The translations under genes were made by a program, and so were the position numbers. Under the pieces are notes generated by a model. That model was not told the origin of the DNA and searched no databases. It was given only the letters and a program-made list of their open reading frames with translations. Of a stretch of DNA of 64,000 bases, positions 19,598 to 29,826 are shown in pieces. Numbering within the stretch: position 1 is the first letter of the stretch; each line of letters starts with the position of its first letter. The DNA comes from Pseudomonas sp. KUIN-1 (lineage in GTDB: Bacteria > Pseudomonadota > Gammaproteobacteria > Pseudomonadales > Pseudomonadaceae): NCBI RefSeq assembly GCF_009176725.1, contig NZ_AP020337.1, forward strand, positions 124,001 through 188,000. Direction: 5' to 3'.

Positions 19598-20794
19598 TTG
19601 ACGATACCTACAGGCCGCCCGAATCCAGGGCGGCTCTCTCCCGGCGCACCCGCGCCAATCTGCCGAGTTGATACCCGCCGGGGTCAGCGGCTGCGCCTTG
19701 CAGCCGCAAAAACTCGTGTCCAGATGAAAATGTACTCCTCCAGATACAAAAAGACACAAATTGGCACAGTTCTTTCAAGTGGAACGGTCGTGCCATAAAC
19801 CAATGGTGCACGCTGCATTCATGGGGTGCCTACACGCACCAAAGTGCAGTTCACGGACGTCAGAGCGTCCACAAACAGTGCAGGGGAGCAGACCACAAGT
19901 CTTGCTGCCCGCCAGGAAAGGAATCTAGCTGTGCCCTATCAGCCTTGCGTCAGACCACCGTTACGCTGGCAATCCACACCTTGGGCAGCACCTGCCTCAA
20001 GCGATGCCTGCACGGTCGCTTCACCCTTGTCCCGATCTGCGCGTTGTTATTCGATGGCCCTGCACGTCTGGACTTAAGACATTTTGCGTGTGCCTTGAAA
20101 GTTCTGATGATGAATCAGGACCTGGCGCGCCCGTGCGCGTAAGAAGTACATAGCGGGCTGTTTTTAATTAAAAGACGGTCGACCTATAAAGAGTGGCCGA
20201 CATTTTTTAAGTGGTTTCATTTTGCCATTATCTGCGAATGGCTTTTATTTCAATAACGATAACTGTCCACACAACCGACGTACCTACACGGAGCATTGTA
20301 TTGATGAAGCGCTGATCAACTAACGCACCAACGTGATCCTCGTGACACAGTATTGGTGCATCAAGGAAAGTGACTTGCAGGTCATGATTTTCGAACGCGT
20401 CTGCTCAAGCAGAGGGTCATTGTTTGCCTGTTTTTTTGTTCGAAGTTTTATGCACGTGTGCAGGTTTGACGTCAATGAAACGGGGAATCGATAAAAAGTT
20501 ATACGAATGCGACACCCGCTCTGCATCAATGGTTCCAGCCGGGGCGTTTTGGCACAGCGGTTGCAATGTAAGCAGTCAGGAACATCGCTGTACGTCCCCG
20601 TACATGACGATAAGAAGCAAGGATCTGCAATGCCAGTGCCCTGATTAAAGAAGTCTTTTGACCGTTTGAGTTCGCCGTGTGCGCACCCACCGCGTTGCCC
20701 TGCCCATCCACAATGTGCAGGTCTTCATCAATCGAACAGTGACCCATTGTTCGAGCGGAATCTTATTGCCCTTTAACTACCCGAGGGAGCGTTA
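19598..20794. other. 1.2-kb gap without a supported gene
   Basis: Short frames occur on both strands, but none shows a family signature, good codon use or a convincing ribosome-binding site. The middle (about 20150-20480) is AT-rich. The right end must hold the promoter of tonB; I see no clear Fur-type palindrome there. It could hold a small RNA, decayed genes, or a long leader. Confidence 0.5.
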
Positions 20795-21619
20795 ATGAAT
20801 GATGCGGTCATAATGAAAGCGGTCCCCTCTCCCTCGCCCGATGACACTTCGACGGCGTGGCAGGGTATTCCTTTCAGCGCCAATACGTCACGCCCGGGCG
20901 GCCTTAACAAGCCGCAAGTAATGGTGTTGATTGCTGCGTCGGTACTTATTCATGGTGTGATCTGGTGGTACATGCAAACGGCCCAGCCAGACGTGCCGGA
21001 AGTTGCGCCACAAGTTCCGGAAATGACCATTGAACTGACCAGTCCGACACCACCCGCACCGGAACCGCCGCCGCCCGAGCCACCACCTCCGCCGCCGCCT
21101 CCACCGCCTCCCCCCGAACCGGAACAACCGGTCGAGGACCCGGACGCGGTCGAACCGCCGCCCAAACCGGTGGAAAAACCCAAGGTCGAGAAGCCCAAGC
21201 CGGTCAAGAAAGTCGAACCGGTGAAAAAGCCTACGCCGCCTGCGCCAACGCCTGCCGCCGCACCCAGCCCGCCCGCGCCGCCAACACCTGCGCCCGCGCC
21301 GCCGGCACCTGCTGCGCCACCGGCTCCGGTCAAGGAAAGCGCTGCGGTATCCGGGCTCGCCAGCCTGGGCAATCCACCGCCGGAATACCCGGGGCTGGCC
21401 TTGCGACGCAGTTGGGAAGGTCGCGTGATTCTGCGCATCAAGGTGCTGCCCAACGGCCGCGCCGGGGCTGTCGAGGTGACCAAATCCAGCGGCAAACCGG
21501 TACTGGACGAAGCGGCCGTGGAGGCTGTGCGCAACTGGAAGTTCATACCGGCCAAACGCGGTGACACGCCGATAGAAGGCTTCGCGACGCAGACCATCGA
21601 CTTCAAGTTGCCGGAATGA
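20795..21619 (+). CDS. tonB: TonB energy-transducing protein
   Basis: This 274-residue protein has one N-terminal membrane anchor (VMVLIAASVLIHGVIWWYM, about 43-61, with the conserved His). A long periplasmic spacer of Pro-Glu then Lys-Pro repeats (about 75-180) follows, then the C-terminal TonB domain (YPGLALRRSWEGRVILRIKV ... GRAGAVEVTKSSGKPVLDEAAVEAVRNWKF). It passes energy from ExbB-ExbD to outer-membrane receptors. It heads a four-gene set, tonB-exbB-exbD-receptor, so it is probably a dedicated system beside the main TonB of the cell. Confidence 0.93.
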   Translation: MNDAVIMKAVPSPSPDDTSTAWQGIPFSANTSRPGGLNKPQVMVLIAASVLIHGVIWWYMQTAQPDVPEVAPQVPEMTIELTSPTPPAPEPPPPEPPPPPPPPPPPPEPEQPVEDPDAVEPPPKPVEKPKVEKPKPVKKVEPVKKPTPPAPTPAAAPSPPAPPTPAPAPPAPAAPPAPVKESAAVSGLASLGNPPPEYPGLALRRSWEGRVILRIKVLPNGRAGAVEVTKSSGKPVLDEAAVEAVRNWKFIPAKRGDTPIEGFATQTIDFKLPE

Positions 21620-21672
21620 TCCGGCGCATGACAACCGACTATTCAATTATCAAAGCTGGTGAGGTTTAAACC

Positions 21673-22380
21673 ATGAACGCATCGCTCTCTTCCATGATCG
21701 TCCCCGCCGTGCTCTGGGCACTGATTCTGTTTTCCGTATTGAGTTGGGCACTGTTGCTGATCAAGTCGGCGCAGTACGTCCGCCAGAAGTCCCAGAACAA
21801 GCAATTCACCAAAGCCTTCTGGAGCGCACCGGACCTGCTCACTGCGGCCGAGCACTCCGCGCAATACCCCGGCGCGCTGGCGCGTATTGCCAACAGCGGC
21901 TTCGAAGCCATGGCGGTTGACGAGTCGCCGCGCACCACGCAACAACTGGCGCACACCATCAACCGCTCGGACCGTCTGGAGCGCAACCTGCGCCAGCAGA
22001 TACAGAAAGAGCGTCGCGCGCTGGAAAGTGGCCAGGCGATTCTCGCCAGTATCGGCAGCACCGCGCCCTTCATCGGCCTGTTCGGTACGGTCTGGGGGAT
22101 CATGGAAGCGCTGCAAAGCATCGGCGTGACCGGCTCTGCCAGCCTCGAAGCGGTCGCCGGCCCCATCGGTCACGCGCTGGTCGCCACCGGTGTGGGTATC
22201 GCCGTCGCCGTGCCAGCAGTGCTGATCTACAACTTCTTCCTGCGCCGCCTCAAGCTCGCCGTGGCCGACATGGATGACTTCGCCCACGACTTCGACGCCC
22301 TCGCCCAGCGCAGCGCCTTTGCCGTTACACGCCAGCCCATCGCCAGCAAGAATGGTCATGCCGTTCGGGAGGCCAGCTAA
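21673..22380 (+). CDS. exbB: ExbB proton-channel subunit
   Basis: This is a 235-residue MotA/TolQ/ExbB-family protein. An N-terminal helix (MIVPAVLWALILFSVLSWALLLI) is followed by a cytoplasmic region and the family core AILASIGSTAPFIGLFGTVWGIMEALQSIG. A final long helix GHALVATGVGIAVAVPAVLIYNFF lines the pore. With ExbD it forms the proton-driven motor for TonB. Its stop codon overlaps the exbD start by one base (22380), so translation is coupled. Confidence 0.93.
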   Translation: MNASLSSMIVPAVLWALILFSVLSWALLLIKSAQYVRQKSQNKQFTKAFWSAPDLLTAAEHSAQYPGALARIANSGFEAMAVDESPRTTQQLAHTINRSDRLERNLRQQIQKERRALESGQAILASIGSTAPFIGLFGTVWGIMEALQSIGVTGSASLEAVAGPIGHALVATGVGIAVAVPAVLIYNFFLRRLKLAVADMDDFAHDFDALAQRSAFAVTRQPIASKNGHAVREAS

Positions 22381-22781
22381 TGTCTTTCTCCACTCAGGAC
22401 AGCGATGAAGTGCTCAGCGAAATGAACGTCACGCCGCTGGTCGACGTGATGCTCGTGCTGCTGGTGGTGTTCATCGTCACCACGCCGCTGATGACTAACG
22501 CGATCAAGGTCAACCTGCCCAAGACCGACGCAGTCGCCCCCGCCGAGAAGAAAAACCCGGTGGTGGTCAGCGTTGATCAGGACGGCAAGTTCTACCTCGC
22601 CAAATCGGAAATCGCCCCCGAACTGCTGGAAAAAAGCCTGCAGGACGAGAAAGCCAAGGACCCGGAAATTCGCGTCCAGTTGCAGGCCGACACCGCCGTG
22701 AATTATGGCCAGGTGGCCAAGGCCATGGCCTCCATCGAACGCTCCGGCATTACGAAGATATCCGTCATGACAGCGAAATGA
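22380..22781 (+). CDS. exbD: ExbD proton-channel subunit
   Basis: This is a 133-residue protein with a short cytoplasmic N-terminus and the motif MNVTPLVDVMLVLLVVFIVTTPLM. The Asp at the start of the single membrane helix is the proton-carrying residue of ExbD/TolR/MotB proteins. The periplasmic domain ends with RSGITKISVMTAK. The size matches ExbD. It lies directly after exbB, and a short hairpin separates it from the receptor gene. Confidence 0.93.
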   Translation: MSFSTQDSDEVLSEMNVTPLVDVMLVLLVVFIVTTPLMTNAIKVNLPKTDAVAPAEKKNPVVVSVDQDGKFYLAKSEIAPELLEKSLQDEKAKDPEIRVQLQADTAVNYGQVAKAMASIERSGITKISVMTAK

Positions 22782-22798
22782 CGCTCGACTGACCGGGT

Positions 22799-22817
22799 GG
22801 CTTCGCCTCGCGAAGCC
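22799..22817 (+). terminator. Hairpin between exbD and the receptor gene
   Basis: GGCTTCGC (22799-22806) pairs with GCGAAGCC (22810-22817) around CTC, and the flanking GGGT and ACCC can extend it. No T tract follows. It probably lowers read-through or protects the upstream message, allowing different amounts of motor and receptor. Confidence 0.4.
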
Positions 22818-22985
22818 GTCTGACCCGACCCCCGTGAATGCGGTTGTCCGTGGGCTGAAAAGCCCCTGGAGGGGAGCGGCTTGCTGGAAAAAGAAGAAGT
22901 GGAACTCCCGCTCGGCACAACCGCGTCGGGAACAGAGGGCTCACAAGGCCATTTCAATAATGTCTGGATCAAGTCGGAACTAACC

Positions 22986-25706
22986 ATGCTGATGAATCTT
23001 CCCGGTTGCACCCTCAAACCACTGGCCCTCGCGGTCCGGCGTCATCCACGTGCCCTGCTCTGCGCATTGGCCATGGGCATGAGCGGTGCCCAGGCGGCAG
23101 ACGCCGTCGATGCGGACACCAGCGGCTCGGCCGTGTCCACCAGTGCAGCGGTTGTGCCTGCCACGACCCAGCTGCAACGCGTCGAAGTGACCGGTTCGGC
23201 GATCCGCCGGGTCGATGCCGAAACCGCCGTGCCGATTACCATCCTGCGCGCCGATGACCTGAAGAAACAGGGCGTGACCACCACCCAGGAAATGGTCCAG
23301 CGCATCACCGGCAGCCAGTCGATCCAGAACAGTGCGGGCTCGATCGGCGCCAGCACCGGCGGCGCTTCGTTCGCCGACATGCGCGGCATCGGTGCGAACA
23401 AGACGCTGGTGCTGCTCAATGGTCGTCGTCTGGCCAACAACGCGATTTCCGGTGTAGGCACACCCAACGGCAGTGCCATCGACCTGAACATGATTCCGTT
23501 CGCCGCCATCGACCGCGTGGAAGTGCTGCGTGATGGTGCCTCGGCGCTGTACGGCACCGACGCCATTGGCGGCGTGATCAACTTCATCACCAAAAAATCC
23601 CTGACTGACGGCACCCTGACCCTCGGCGGCGAGACGCCGACTGCCAGTGGCGGCGGTGCGACCAAGGACATGAGTGCTAGCTGGGGTTTTGGTGATCTGG
23701 AAGAAGACCGCTTCAACGTCATGGGCGTGGTCAACTACAACAAGCAGCAGAATCTGGACGCCAACGACCGCTCGTTCACCCGGGATTACCAGCCGGGACG
23801 CGGGCTCAATCAGACTTCCGGTACGGCCTACCCGGCCAACTATTATCAGGGCGACAATTCCGCTAACCCGCTCGGCAGAAACTGCAGCGGTCCTAACCTG
23901 ATTGCCAGCAACGGCATCTGCCGGTTCAGCACCCGCGAATACATCGACCTGATCCCGCAGACCGAGAAAACCTCATTCTTCGGCAAGGCCACCGGCAAGT
24001 TGGCCGACGATCACAACGTCAGCCTCGAATACTTCTGGGCCCGCAACAACAACCACACCGGCATCGGTCCGGCACCGCTGACCGGTCTGTCGCTGGACTC
24101 CTCATCGCCCTTCTACCCCGGCAACGGCATTACCCCGGCACCGACCGATTTCACCCTCGACCCGACGCAACCGGTCAGCACCGCATGGCGCGAAACGGCA
24201 GCGGGCGCACGAGGCTCAAGTGACCAGAACACCAGCCAGCGCTTTCTGCTGAATTTCGACGGGCTTGTGGGCGGCTGGGACTATAACGTCGGCGCTTCGT
24301 ACAACCAGAACAAGGTGCTGTCCTCAGTGACCAGCGGTTTTGTCAGCGACTCGGCGATGCTGAACGGCCTTGCCAATGGCGTCCTCAACCCGTTCGGCCC
24401 GCAGACAGCGCAAGGGCAGGCGCTGATCGATGCCAGCGAATACCACGGTCAGTACTCCAGCGCTGTGGGCCGTGTGGCCGGACTGGATGCGCGCATCAGC
24501 CGGGAAATCGGCGACTGGTTCGGCGCGGGCCCGTCCGGTCTGGCGCTCGGCGGCGAATACCGCAAAGAGAAGATGCATCAGGACTTCGACCCCTTCGTCA
24601 ACGACATCAGCAGCCTGGGTCTGGACGCAGCCGGCAGCGTAGAAGGCGACCGCAGTGTCAAAGCCGAATACGCCGAACTGAACGTTCCTGTACTGGACAG
24701 CCTGGAGCTGACCGCTGCTGTTCGTCACGATAAATACAGCGACTTCGGCAGCACCACCAACCCGAAATATTCGTTCCGTTACCAGCCGTTCAAGCAACTG
24801 GTGGTGCGTGGTGCCTACAGTGAAGGCTTCCGTGCGCCGTCGCTGTATGAACTCTATGCGCCGCGCAGCCTGAGCTACACCCAGGGCTACTACAACGACC
24901 CGGTACTCTGTGCCGGTGGCACCGTGCAACCCGGCGGTAACGCGGGTCGCGATTGCGCGCAGCAGTTCCTCAACAACAGTGGCGGCAACACCGAGCTGGC
25001 CCCGGAAAAAGCCCGCAACATGACCCTGGGCTTCGTCTATCAGCCGGTCAACAACCTGTCGATGGGCCTGGATTTCTGGTGGATTCATATCTCCAACCAG
25101 ATTCAGTCGTTCCCCGAGTCGACCGTGTTCGATGACCCGAATACCTACGCCGACCGCTACGTGCGCGCTGCCGATGGTTCAATCGCCAACATCGTCACCG
25201 GTAACGCCAACCTGGGCATCGTCAAGACCAGCGGTGTCGACGTAACCCTCGACTATCGCTTCCCGAACACGCCTTACGGCCAGTTCGGTCTGGGCATGAC
25301 CGGCACCTACGTTACCCGGTATGACTTCCAGAACATCATCGACGGCCCATACACCGACAAGGTCGGCGACTTCCAGGGCGACGGGGTGATTTCGCGCTGG
25401 AAACACGTGCTGACCGGTACCTGGGCACTGGGCGATACCCGCGCCTCCATCACCAACCGCTTCACCAGCGGCTACAACGACTACGACCGCACCACCAATG
25501 CGCGGGTCGCGTCGTATGCACTGTGGGACATGTCGGTGGGTCATACCTTTGACAAGGTGCTGGATATCGATGCCGGAGTGCGCAATATGTTCGACCGCAA
25601 CCCGCCGTTCTCCAACCAGGCCTACAACTTCCAGTCCGGCTACGACCCTCGTTACGCCGACCCGCTGGGCCGCACCCTGTTCGCCCGCGCGACTTACCAC
25701 TTCTGA
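22986..25706 (+). CDS. TonB-dependent outer-membrane receptor
   Basis: This 906-residue protein begins with a signal peptide (hydrophobic LLCALAMGMSGAQA before the cut). A plug domain follows (VEVTGSAIRRVDAETAVPIT, then the TRGxGANKTLVLLNGRRL-type region and VEVLRDGASALYGTDAIGGVINFIT). The rest is a 22-strand barrel ending in ATYHF with the required C-terminal Phe. There is no N-terminal signalling domain, so it is not an anti-sigma-linked receptor. The plug type is the broad Oar/peptide-or-glycan class rather than a classical siderophore receptor. Flanked by tonB-exbBD and yejABEF, a peptide-like ligand is likely but not proven. I chose the ATG at 22986, just before the signal peptide. Confidence 0.92.
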   Translation: MLMNLPGCTLKPLALAVRRHPRALLCALAMGMSGAQAADAVDADTSGSAVSTSAAVVPATTQLQRVEVTGSAIRRVDAETAVPITILRADDLKKQGVTTTQEMVQRITGSQSIQNSAGSIGASTGGASFADMRGIGANKTLVLLNGRRLANNAISGVGTPNGSAIDLNMIPFAAIDRVEVLRDGASALYGTDAIGGVINFITKKSLTDGTLTLGGETPTASGGGATKDMSASWGFGDLEEDRFNVMGVVNYNKQQNLDANDRSFTRDYQPGRGLNQTSGTAYPANYYQGDNSANPLGRNCSGPNLIASNGICRFSTREYIDLIPQTEKTSFFGKATGKLADDHNVSLEYFWARNNNHTGIGPAPLTGLSLDSSSPFYPGNGITPAPTDFTLDPTQPVSTAWRETAAGARGSSDQNTSQRFLLNFDGLVGGWDYNVGASYNQNKVLSSVTSGFVSDSAMLNGLANGVLNPFGPQTAQGQALIDASEYHGQYSSAVGRVAGLDARISREIGDWFGAGPSGLALGGEYRKEKMHQDFDPFVNDISSLGLDAAGSVEGDRSVKAEYAELNVPVLDSLELTAAVRHDKYSDFGSTTNPKYSFRYQPFKQLVVRGAYSEGFRAPSLYELYAPRSLSYTQGYYNDPVLCAGGTVQPGGNAGRDCAQQFLNNSGGNTELAPEKARNMTLGFVYQPVNNLSMGLDFWWIHISNQIQSFPESTVFDDPNTYADRYVRAADGSIANIVTGNANLGIVKTSGVDVTLDYRFPNTPYGQFGLGMTGTYVTRYDFQNIIDGPYTDKVGDFQGDGVISRWKHVLTGTWALGDTRASITNRFTSGYNDYDRTTNARVASYALWDMSVGHTFDKVLDIDAGVRNMFDRNPPFSNQAYNFQSGYDPRYADPLGRTLFARATYHF

Positions 25707-25713
25707 GTGTGAC

Positions 25714-25808
25714 GACGTGGCCCATACACGCTCCGTGGGCCACGTCAGATTGCGAGCTCGCCCCCTCCGGCCCAGGTTTCATCCGCCTTCCCCGGCCGGG
25801 GGCTTTTT
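25714..25808 (+). terminator. Two hairpins after the receptor gene
   Basis: An 11-base perfect stem, GACGTGGCCCA (25714-25724) with TGGGCCACGTC (25736-25746), is followed by CCCCGGCCGGGG (25790-25801) and GCTTTTT. The second has a T tract and is a fair intrinsic terminator. Together they suggest that the receptor unit ends here and that yejABEF has its own promoter or receives only part of the transcripts. Confidence 0.5.
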
Positions 25809-25850
25809 CGCAGCGTTCCGTCATTCAGTGCGTACGAGGAAAGCCCCACC

Positions 25851-27734
25851 ATGTCGCGTCTTAACCGTTTTCTGCGGCGCCTGCTTCTGGGTGTTGCGCT
25901 GTGCAGTGGCTGGCAGACAGTGCTGGCGACGCCGACCCACGCCTTGACCGTCTATGGCGAGGCAGCGAAATACCCGGCCGGCTTCCAGCACTTCGATTAC
26001 GTCAACCCGAACGCCCCCAAGGGTGGTTCGCTGACCCGGTCGGCGGAAGAAATCGGCCAGTTCAATTACCTCAATCCCTACGTCGATCAGGGCATCAATG
26101 TGCGCGAGGTCGACAGCTGGGTGTACTCGCCACTGGCCTATCGCTCACTGGATGAGCCGTACACGGTGTATGGCCTGATCGCGGAAAAGATGGAGATGGA
26201 CCCCGACGGTCTGTGGATTCGTTTTTTCCTCAACCCCAAGGCGCGTTTCGAGGACGGCAAGCCCGTCACCGCCGAAGACGTGCGCTACACCTTCGAGCTG
26301 ATGACCACCAAGGGCAGCTTCAGCTATCGACCGATGTTCGCCGACGTCAAAGAGGTGACCATCGAAGGCCCGCTGCAGATTCGCTTCGACTTCAAAAACA
26401 ACCTCAACCGCATGCTGGCGCTGGACATTGCCAGCCTGCACATCCTCCCCGAACACTGGTGGAAGACCCGCGACTTCGCCAACGGCGGCGGTTTCGAGCC
26501 GCCGCTGGGCAACGGGCCGTACCGGGTCGCCAGGGTCGACGCCGGACGCAGCGTCACCTTCGAACGGGTCAAGGACTGGTGGGGCAAGGACCTGCCGGTC
26601 AGCCGTGGCCTGTACAACTTCGACACGCTCACCGTGAATTACTACGGCGACACCGAAATCGCTCGCCAGCTGCTGCAGGCCGGGACGTTCGACTACAACC
26701 GCGAGTTCTCCTCTTCAGGCTTCGTGGTCGGCTACAGCGGCCCGGCGATTGACGACGGGCGTCTGCAAAAGCGCATCCTCGCACCGCAGCGCCCGGTCGC
26801 CGCGCAGGGCTTTGTGTTCAATCTGGACAAGCCCATGTTCAAGGACCGCCGCGTGCGCGAGGCGCTGTCGTTGCTGTGGGATTTCGACTGGATCAATCGC
26901 CGGGTCATGCGCAATTTCTACGTGCGCGAACAAAGCTACTTCCCGAAAAGCGACATGGCCGCCACCGAGCTGCCGACCCCGGCCGAGCTGAAGATCCTCG
27001 AGCCCTTGCGCGGCCAAGTGCCGGACGAGGTGTTCAGCAAGGTCTACCAGCCACCGAAAACCGACGGCAGCGGCTACATCCGTGACAAGCAGTTGCAGGC
27101 CCTCAAGCTGCTGGCCGAAGCCGGCTGGCACCCGAAAGACAACAAGCTGGTCAACGCGGTGGGCGAGCCGATGGTGTTCAGTTTTCTCGATGGTCAGGGC
27201 GGCTTCGACCGGCTGATTCTGCCCTTCAAGCGCACGCTGGCGCAGATCGGCATCACGCTGGATTTCCTGCGCATCGATTCGGCGCAGTACATCAACCGGC
27301 TCAACGCGCGGGACTACGACATGATCGTGGTCAGCCTGCCGAAAAACGGTAATCCGATCATCTCCCCGGGCCGTGAGCTGTACAACCTGTACGGCTCGCA
27401 AAGCGCCACCGAAGTGGGCAGCTCCAACGCCATGGTGCTGCGCAATCCTGCGGTGGACACGCTGATCGACGGGCTGGTCAGCGCCAATACGCGCAACGAC
27501 ATGGTGCTCTACGCGCGGGCGCTGGATCGGGTCCTGCAATGGGGTTACTACATGATCCCCAACTACTACTCCAAGGGCACGCCGCTGGTGTTCGCCAACC
27601 GTTTCGGCATGCCCGACGTGGCACCGATCTATGACGTGGGCCTGGAAACCTGGTGGCAGATCAGCCCGACGCCGCTGACCAACGCTCAGGCCACTGCGCT
27701 GACCGGCAAGCCTGCCGCCGCCAAGGAGTACTGA
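25851..27734 (+). CDS. yejA: Peptide ABC transporter substrate-binding protein (YejA)
   Basis: This is a 627-residue family-5 solute-binding protein with a Sec signal peptide ([23 protein letters not shown]). Key stretches are [16 protein letters not shown], typical of YejA, and [21 protein letters not shown], the family signature, followed by GNGPYRV and a long C-terminal lobe. It is followed at once by two permeases and a double ATPase. In E. coli the Yej transporter imports oligopeptides and microcin C. A similar cargo is likely here. Confidence 0.92.
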   Translation: MSRLNRFLRRLLLGVALCSGWQTVLATPTHALTVYGEAAKYPAGFQHFDYVNPNAPKGGSLTRSAEEIGQFNYLNPYVDQGINVREVDSWVYSPLAYRSLDEPYTVYGLIAEKMEMDPDGLWIRFFLNPKARFEDGKPVTAEDVRYTFELMTTKGSFSYRPMFADVKEVTIEGPLQIRFDFKNNLNRMLALDIASLHILPEHWWKTRDFANGGGFEPPLGNGPYRVARVDAGRSVTFERVKDWWGKDLPVSRGLYNFDTLTVNYYGDTEIARQLLQAGTFDYNREFSSSGFVVGYSGPAIDDGRLQKRILAPQRPVAAQGFVFNLDKPMFKDRRVREALSLLWDFDWINRRVMRNFYVREQSYFPKSDMAATELPTPAELKILEPLRGQVPDEVFSKVYQPPKTDGSGYIRDKQLQALKLLAEAGWHPKDNKLVNAVGEPMVFSFLDGQGGFDRLILPFKRTLAQIGITLDFLRIDSAQYINRLNARDYDMIVVSLPKNGNPIISPGRELYNLYGSQSATEVGSSNAMVLRNPAVDTLIDGLVSANTRNDMVLYARALDRVLQWGYYMIPNYYSKGTPLVFANRFGMPDVAPIYDVGLETWWQISPTPLTNAQATALTGKPAAAKEY

Positions 27735-27735
27735 G

Positions 27736-28803
27736 ATGCTGGCTTATGTGATTCGACGCCTGCTGCTGATCATTCCCACGCTGCTGGCCATTCTGATCGT
27801 CAACTTCCTGATCGTGCAGGCCGCCCCCGGCGGCCCGGTCGAGCAGGCCATCGCGCGCATTCAGGGCTTCAGCCCCAACGGTGTGGGCGGCGGCGGGGGC
27901 GAAGTGGCTGCCTCCGGCACCGCCAGCCGCAGCACCCGCGGGCTGGACCCGGCGCTGATCGAGCAGATCAAGCAACACTACGGTTTCGACAAGCCGGTGC
28001 ACGAACGGCTGTGGCTGATGCTCAAGAACTACGCGCAACTGGACTTCGGCACCAGCTTCTTCCGTGGCGCGCCGGTCACCGAACTGATCGCGCAAAAGCT
28101 CCCGGTGTCACTGTCACTCGGGCTCTGGGCGACGCTGATCACGTACCTGATTTCCATCCCGCTGGGCATTCGCAAGGCGGTGCGGCATGGCAGTGCGTTT
28201 GATGTCTGGAGCAGCACGCTGGTGATCATCGGTTACGCCACGCCCGCGTTTTTGTTCGCCATTCTGCTGATCGTGGTGTTCGCCGGAGGCAGTTACCTGA
28301 GCTGGTTTCCGGCGCAGGGGCTGTTCTCGGACAACTTCGACAGCCTGAGCACCTGGGGCAAGGTGAAGGACTACCTGTGGCACTTGGTGCTGCCGGTCAG
28401 TTCGCTGGTGATCGGCGGGTTCGCCACGCTGACCATCCTCACCAAGAACAGCTTTCTCAACGAGATCAGCCGCCAGTACGTGGTCACGGCGCGCGCCAAG
28501 GGCCTGACCGAGCATCGCGTGCTGTACGGCCATGTGTTTCGCAACGCCATGTTGCTGGTGATCGCCGGTATTCCGCAGGCCTTGATCGAAGTGTTTTTCG
28601 CCGGCTCGTTGCTGATCGAAACCATCTTCGGCCTCGATGGTTTGGGGCGTATGAGTTACGAAGCGGCGGTGTCGCGGGATTACCCGATTGTGTTCGGCAC
28701 GCTGTTTCTGTTCACGCTGTTCGGCCTGCTGATCAAACTGATCGGTGACCTGTGTTACACGCTGGTCGACCCACGCATCGACTTTTCCGCGAGGAGCGCC
28801 TGA
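27736..28803 (+). CDS. yejB: Peptide ABC transporter permease (YejB)
   Basis: This 355-residue inner-membrane protein starts [34 protein letters not shown], the hallmark of DppB/YejB permeases. It carries the YejB-type long insertion with Gly-rich sequence ([14 protein letters not shown]) before the channel domain. The EAA loop is [25 protein letters not shown]. One base separates it from yejA, and its last base is shared with the yejE start. Confidence 0.93.
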   Translation: MLAYVIRRLLLIIPTLLAILIVNFLIVQAAPGGPVEQAIARIQGFSPNGVGGGGGEVAASGTASRSTRGLDPALIEQIKQHYGFDKPVHERLWLMLKNYAQLDFGTSFFRGAPVTELIAQKLPVSLSLGLWATLITYLISIPLGIRKAVRHGSAFDVWSSTLVIIGYATPAFLFAILLIVVFAGGSYLSWFPAQGLFSDNFDSLSTWGKVKDYLWHLVLPVSSLVIGGFATLTILTKNSFLNEISRQYVVTARAKGLTEHRVLYGHVFRNAMLLVIAGIPQALIEVFFAGSLLIETIFGLDGLGRMSYEAAVSRDYPIVFGTLFLFTLFGLLIKLIGDLCYTLVDPRIDFSARSA

Positions 28804-29825
28804 TGTTCGAGTTCTCTCCCCAGACCCGGCGCCGCTTCGACCTGTTCAAGGCCAACCGTCGCGGTTGGTGGTCGCTGTGGATCTTCATCGGCCTGCTGCT
28901 GGTGTGCCTGTGCGGCGAACTGATCGCCAACGACAAGCCGCTGCTGATCCGCTACGACGGGCAGTTGTATTACCCGGTGTTGCACACCTACATGGAAACC
29001 GATTTCGGCGGCGAGCTGCCCTTCGAGCCGGACTATGCCAGCGACTACGTGCGCAAGCTGATCGCGGCAAAAAACGGCTGGATGCTGTTCGCGCCGATCC
29101 CGTTCAGCTACGACACCATCAACTACGACCTGGACGCGCCATCGCCCAGTCCGCCGGACCACATCAATTGGCTGGGCACCGACGAGCAGGCCCGTGATGT
29201 GCTGGCGCGTGTGCTGTTCGGCGCGCGGATTTCCATTCTGTTCGCGCTGCTGCTGACCGCGATCAGCACGGTGATCGGCGTGTGTGCCGGGGCGATTCAG
29301 GGTTACTACGGCGGCATGACCGACCTGATCGGCCAGCGCATTCAGGAGATCTGGTCGGGGCTGCCGGTGCTGTACCTGCTGATCATTCTGTCCGGCTTTG
29401 TGTCGCCGAGTTTCTGGTGGCTGCTGGGGATCATGGCGCTGTTCTCCTGGCTGTCGCTGGTGGACGTGGTACGTGCCGAGTTCCTGCGCGGGCGCAACCT
29501 GGAATACGTCAAGGCCGCCCGCGCACTGGGCCTGACCGATGCCGCGCTGATGTGGCGGCACATCCTGCCCAACGCGATGACCAGCACCCTGACTTACCTG
29601 CCGTTCATCATCACCGGCGCCATCGCCACCCTCACTGCGCTGGATTTTCTCGGCTTCGGCATGCCGGCGGGCAGTGCGTCGCTGGGCGAGCTGATCGGCG
29701 AGGCCAAGCGCAATCTGCAAGCGCCCTGGCTGGGGCTGACGGCGTTCGTGGTGCTGGCCCTGATTCTTTCTCTGCTGGTGTTCATCGGCGAAGCCTGCCG
29801 CGACGCGTTCGATCCTCGGAGCTGA
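28803..29825 (+). CDS. yejE: Peptide ABC transporter permease (YejE)
   Basis: This 340-residue inner-membrane permease starts [20 protein letters not shown]. It has a large periplasmic region after the first helix (DKPLLIRYDGQLYYPV...) that is typical of YejE, then the binding-protein-dependent transport domain with EAA loop LEYVKAARALGLTDAALMWRHILPNA. I chose the ATG at 28803, which overlaps the end of yejB by one base. The track-like upstream extension to 28752 lacks support. Confidence 0.93.
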   Translation: MFEFSPQTRRRFDLFKANRRGWWSLWIFIGLLLVCLCGELIANDKPLLIRYDGQLYYPVLHTYMETDFGGELPFEPDYASDYVRKLIAAKNGWMLFAPIPFSYDTINYDLDAPSPSPPDHINWLGTDEQARDVLARVLFGARISILFALLLTAISTVIGVCAGAIQGYYGGMTDLIGQRIQEIWSGLPVLYLLIILSGFVSPSFWWLLGIMALFSWLSLVDVVRAEFLRGRNLEYVKAARALGLTDAALMWRHILPNAMTSTLTYLPFIITGAIATLTALDFLGFGMPAGSASLGELIGEAKRNLQAPWLGLTAFVVLALILSLLVFIGEACRDAFDPRS

Positions 29826-29826
29826 C

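Noticed and set aside
18425..19759. 444-codon open frame antisense to the cysteine desulfurase
   Set aside because: It mirrors a clear class V aminotransferase gene and has low-complexity, Arg/His/Gln-rich sequence typical of antisense frames in GC-rich DNA.
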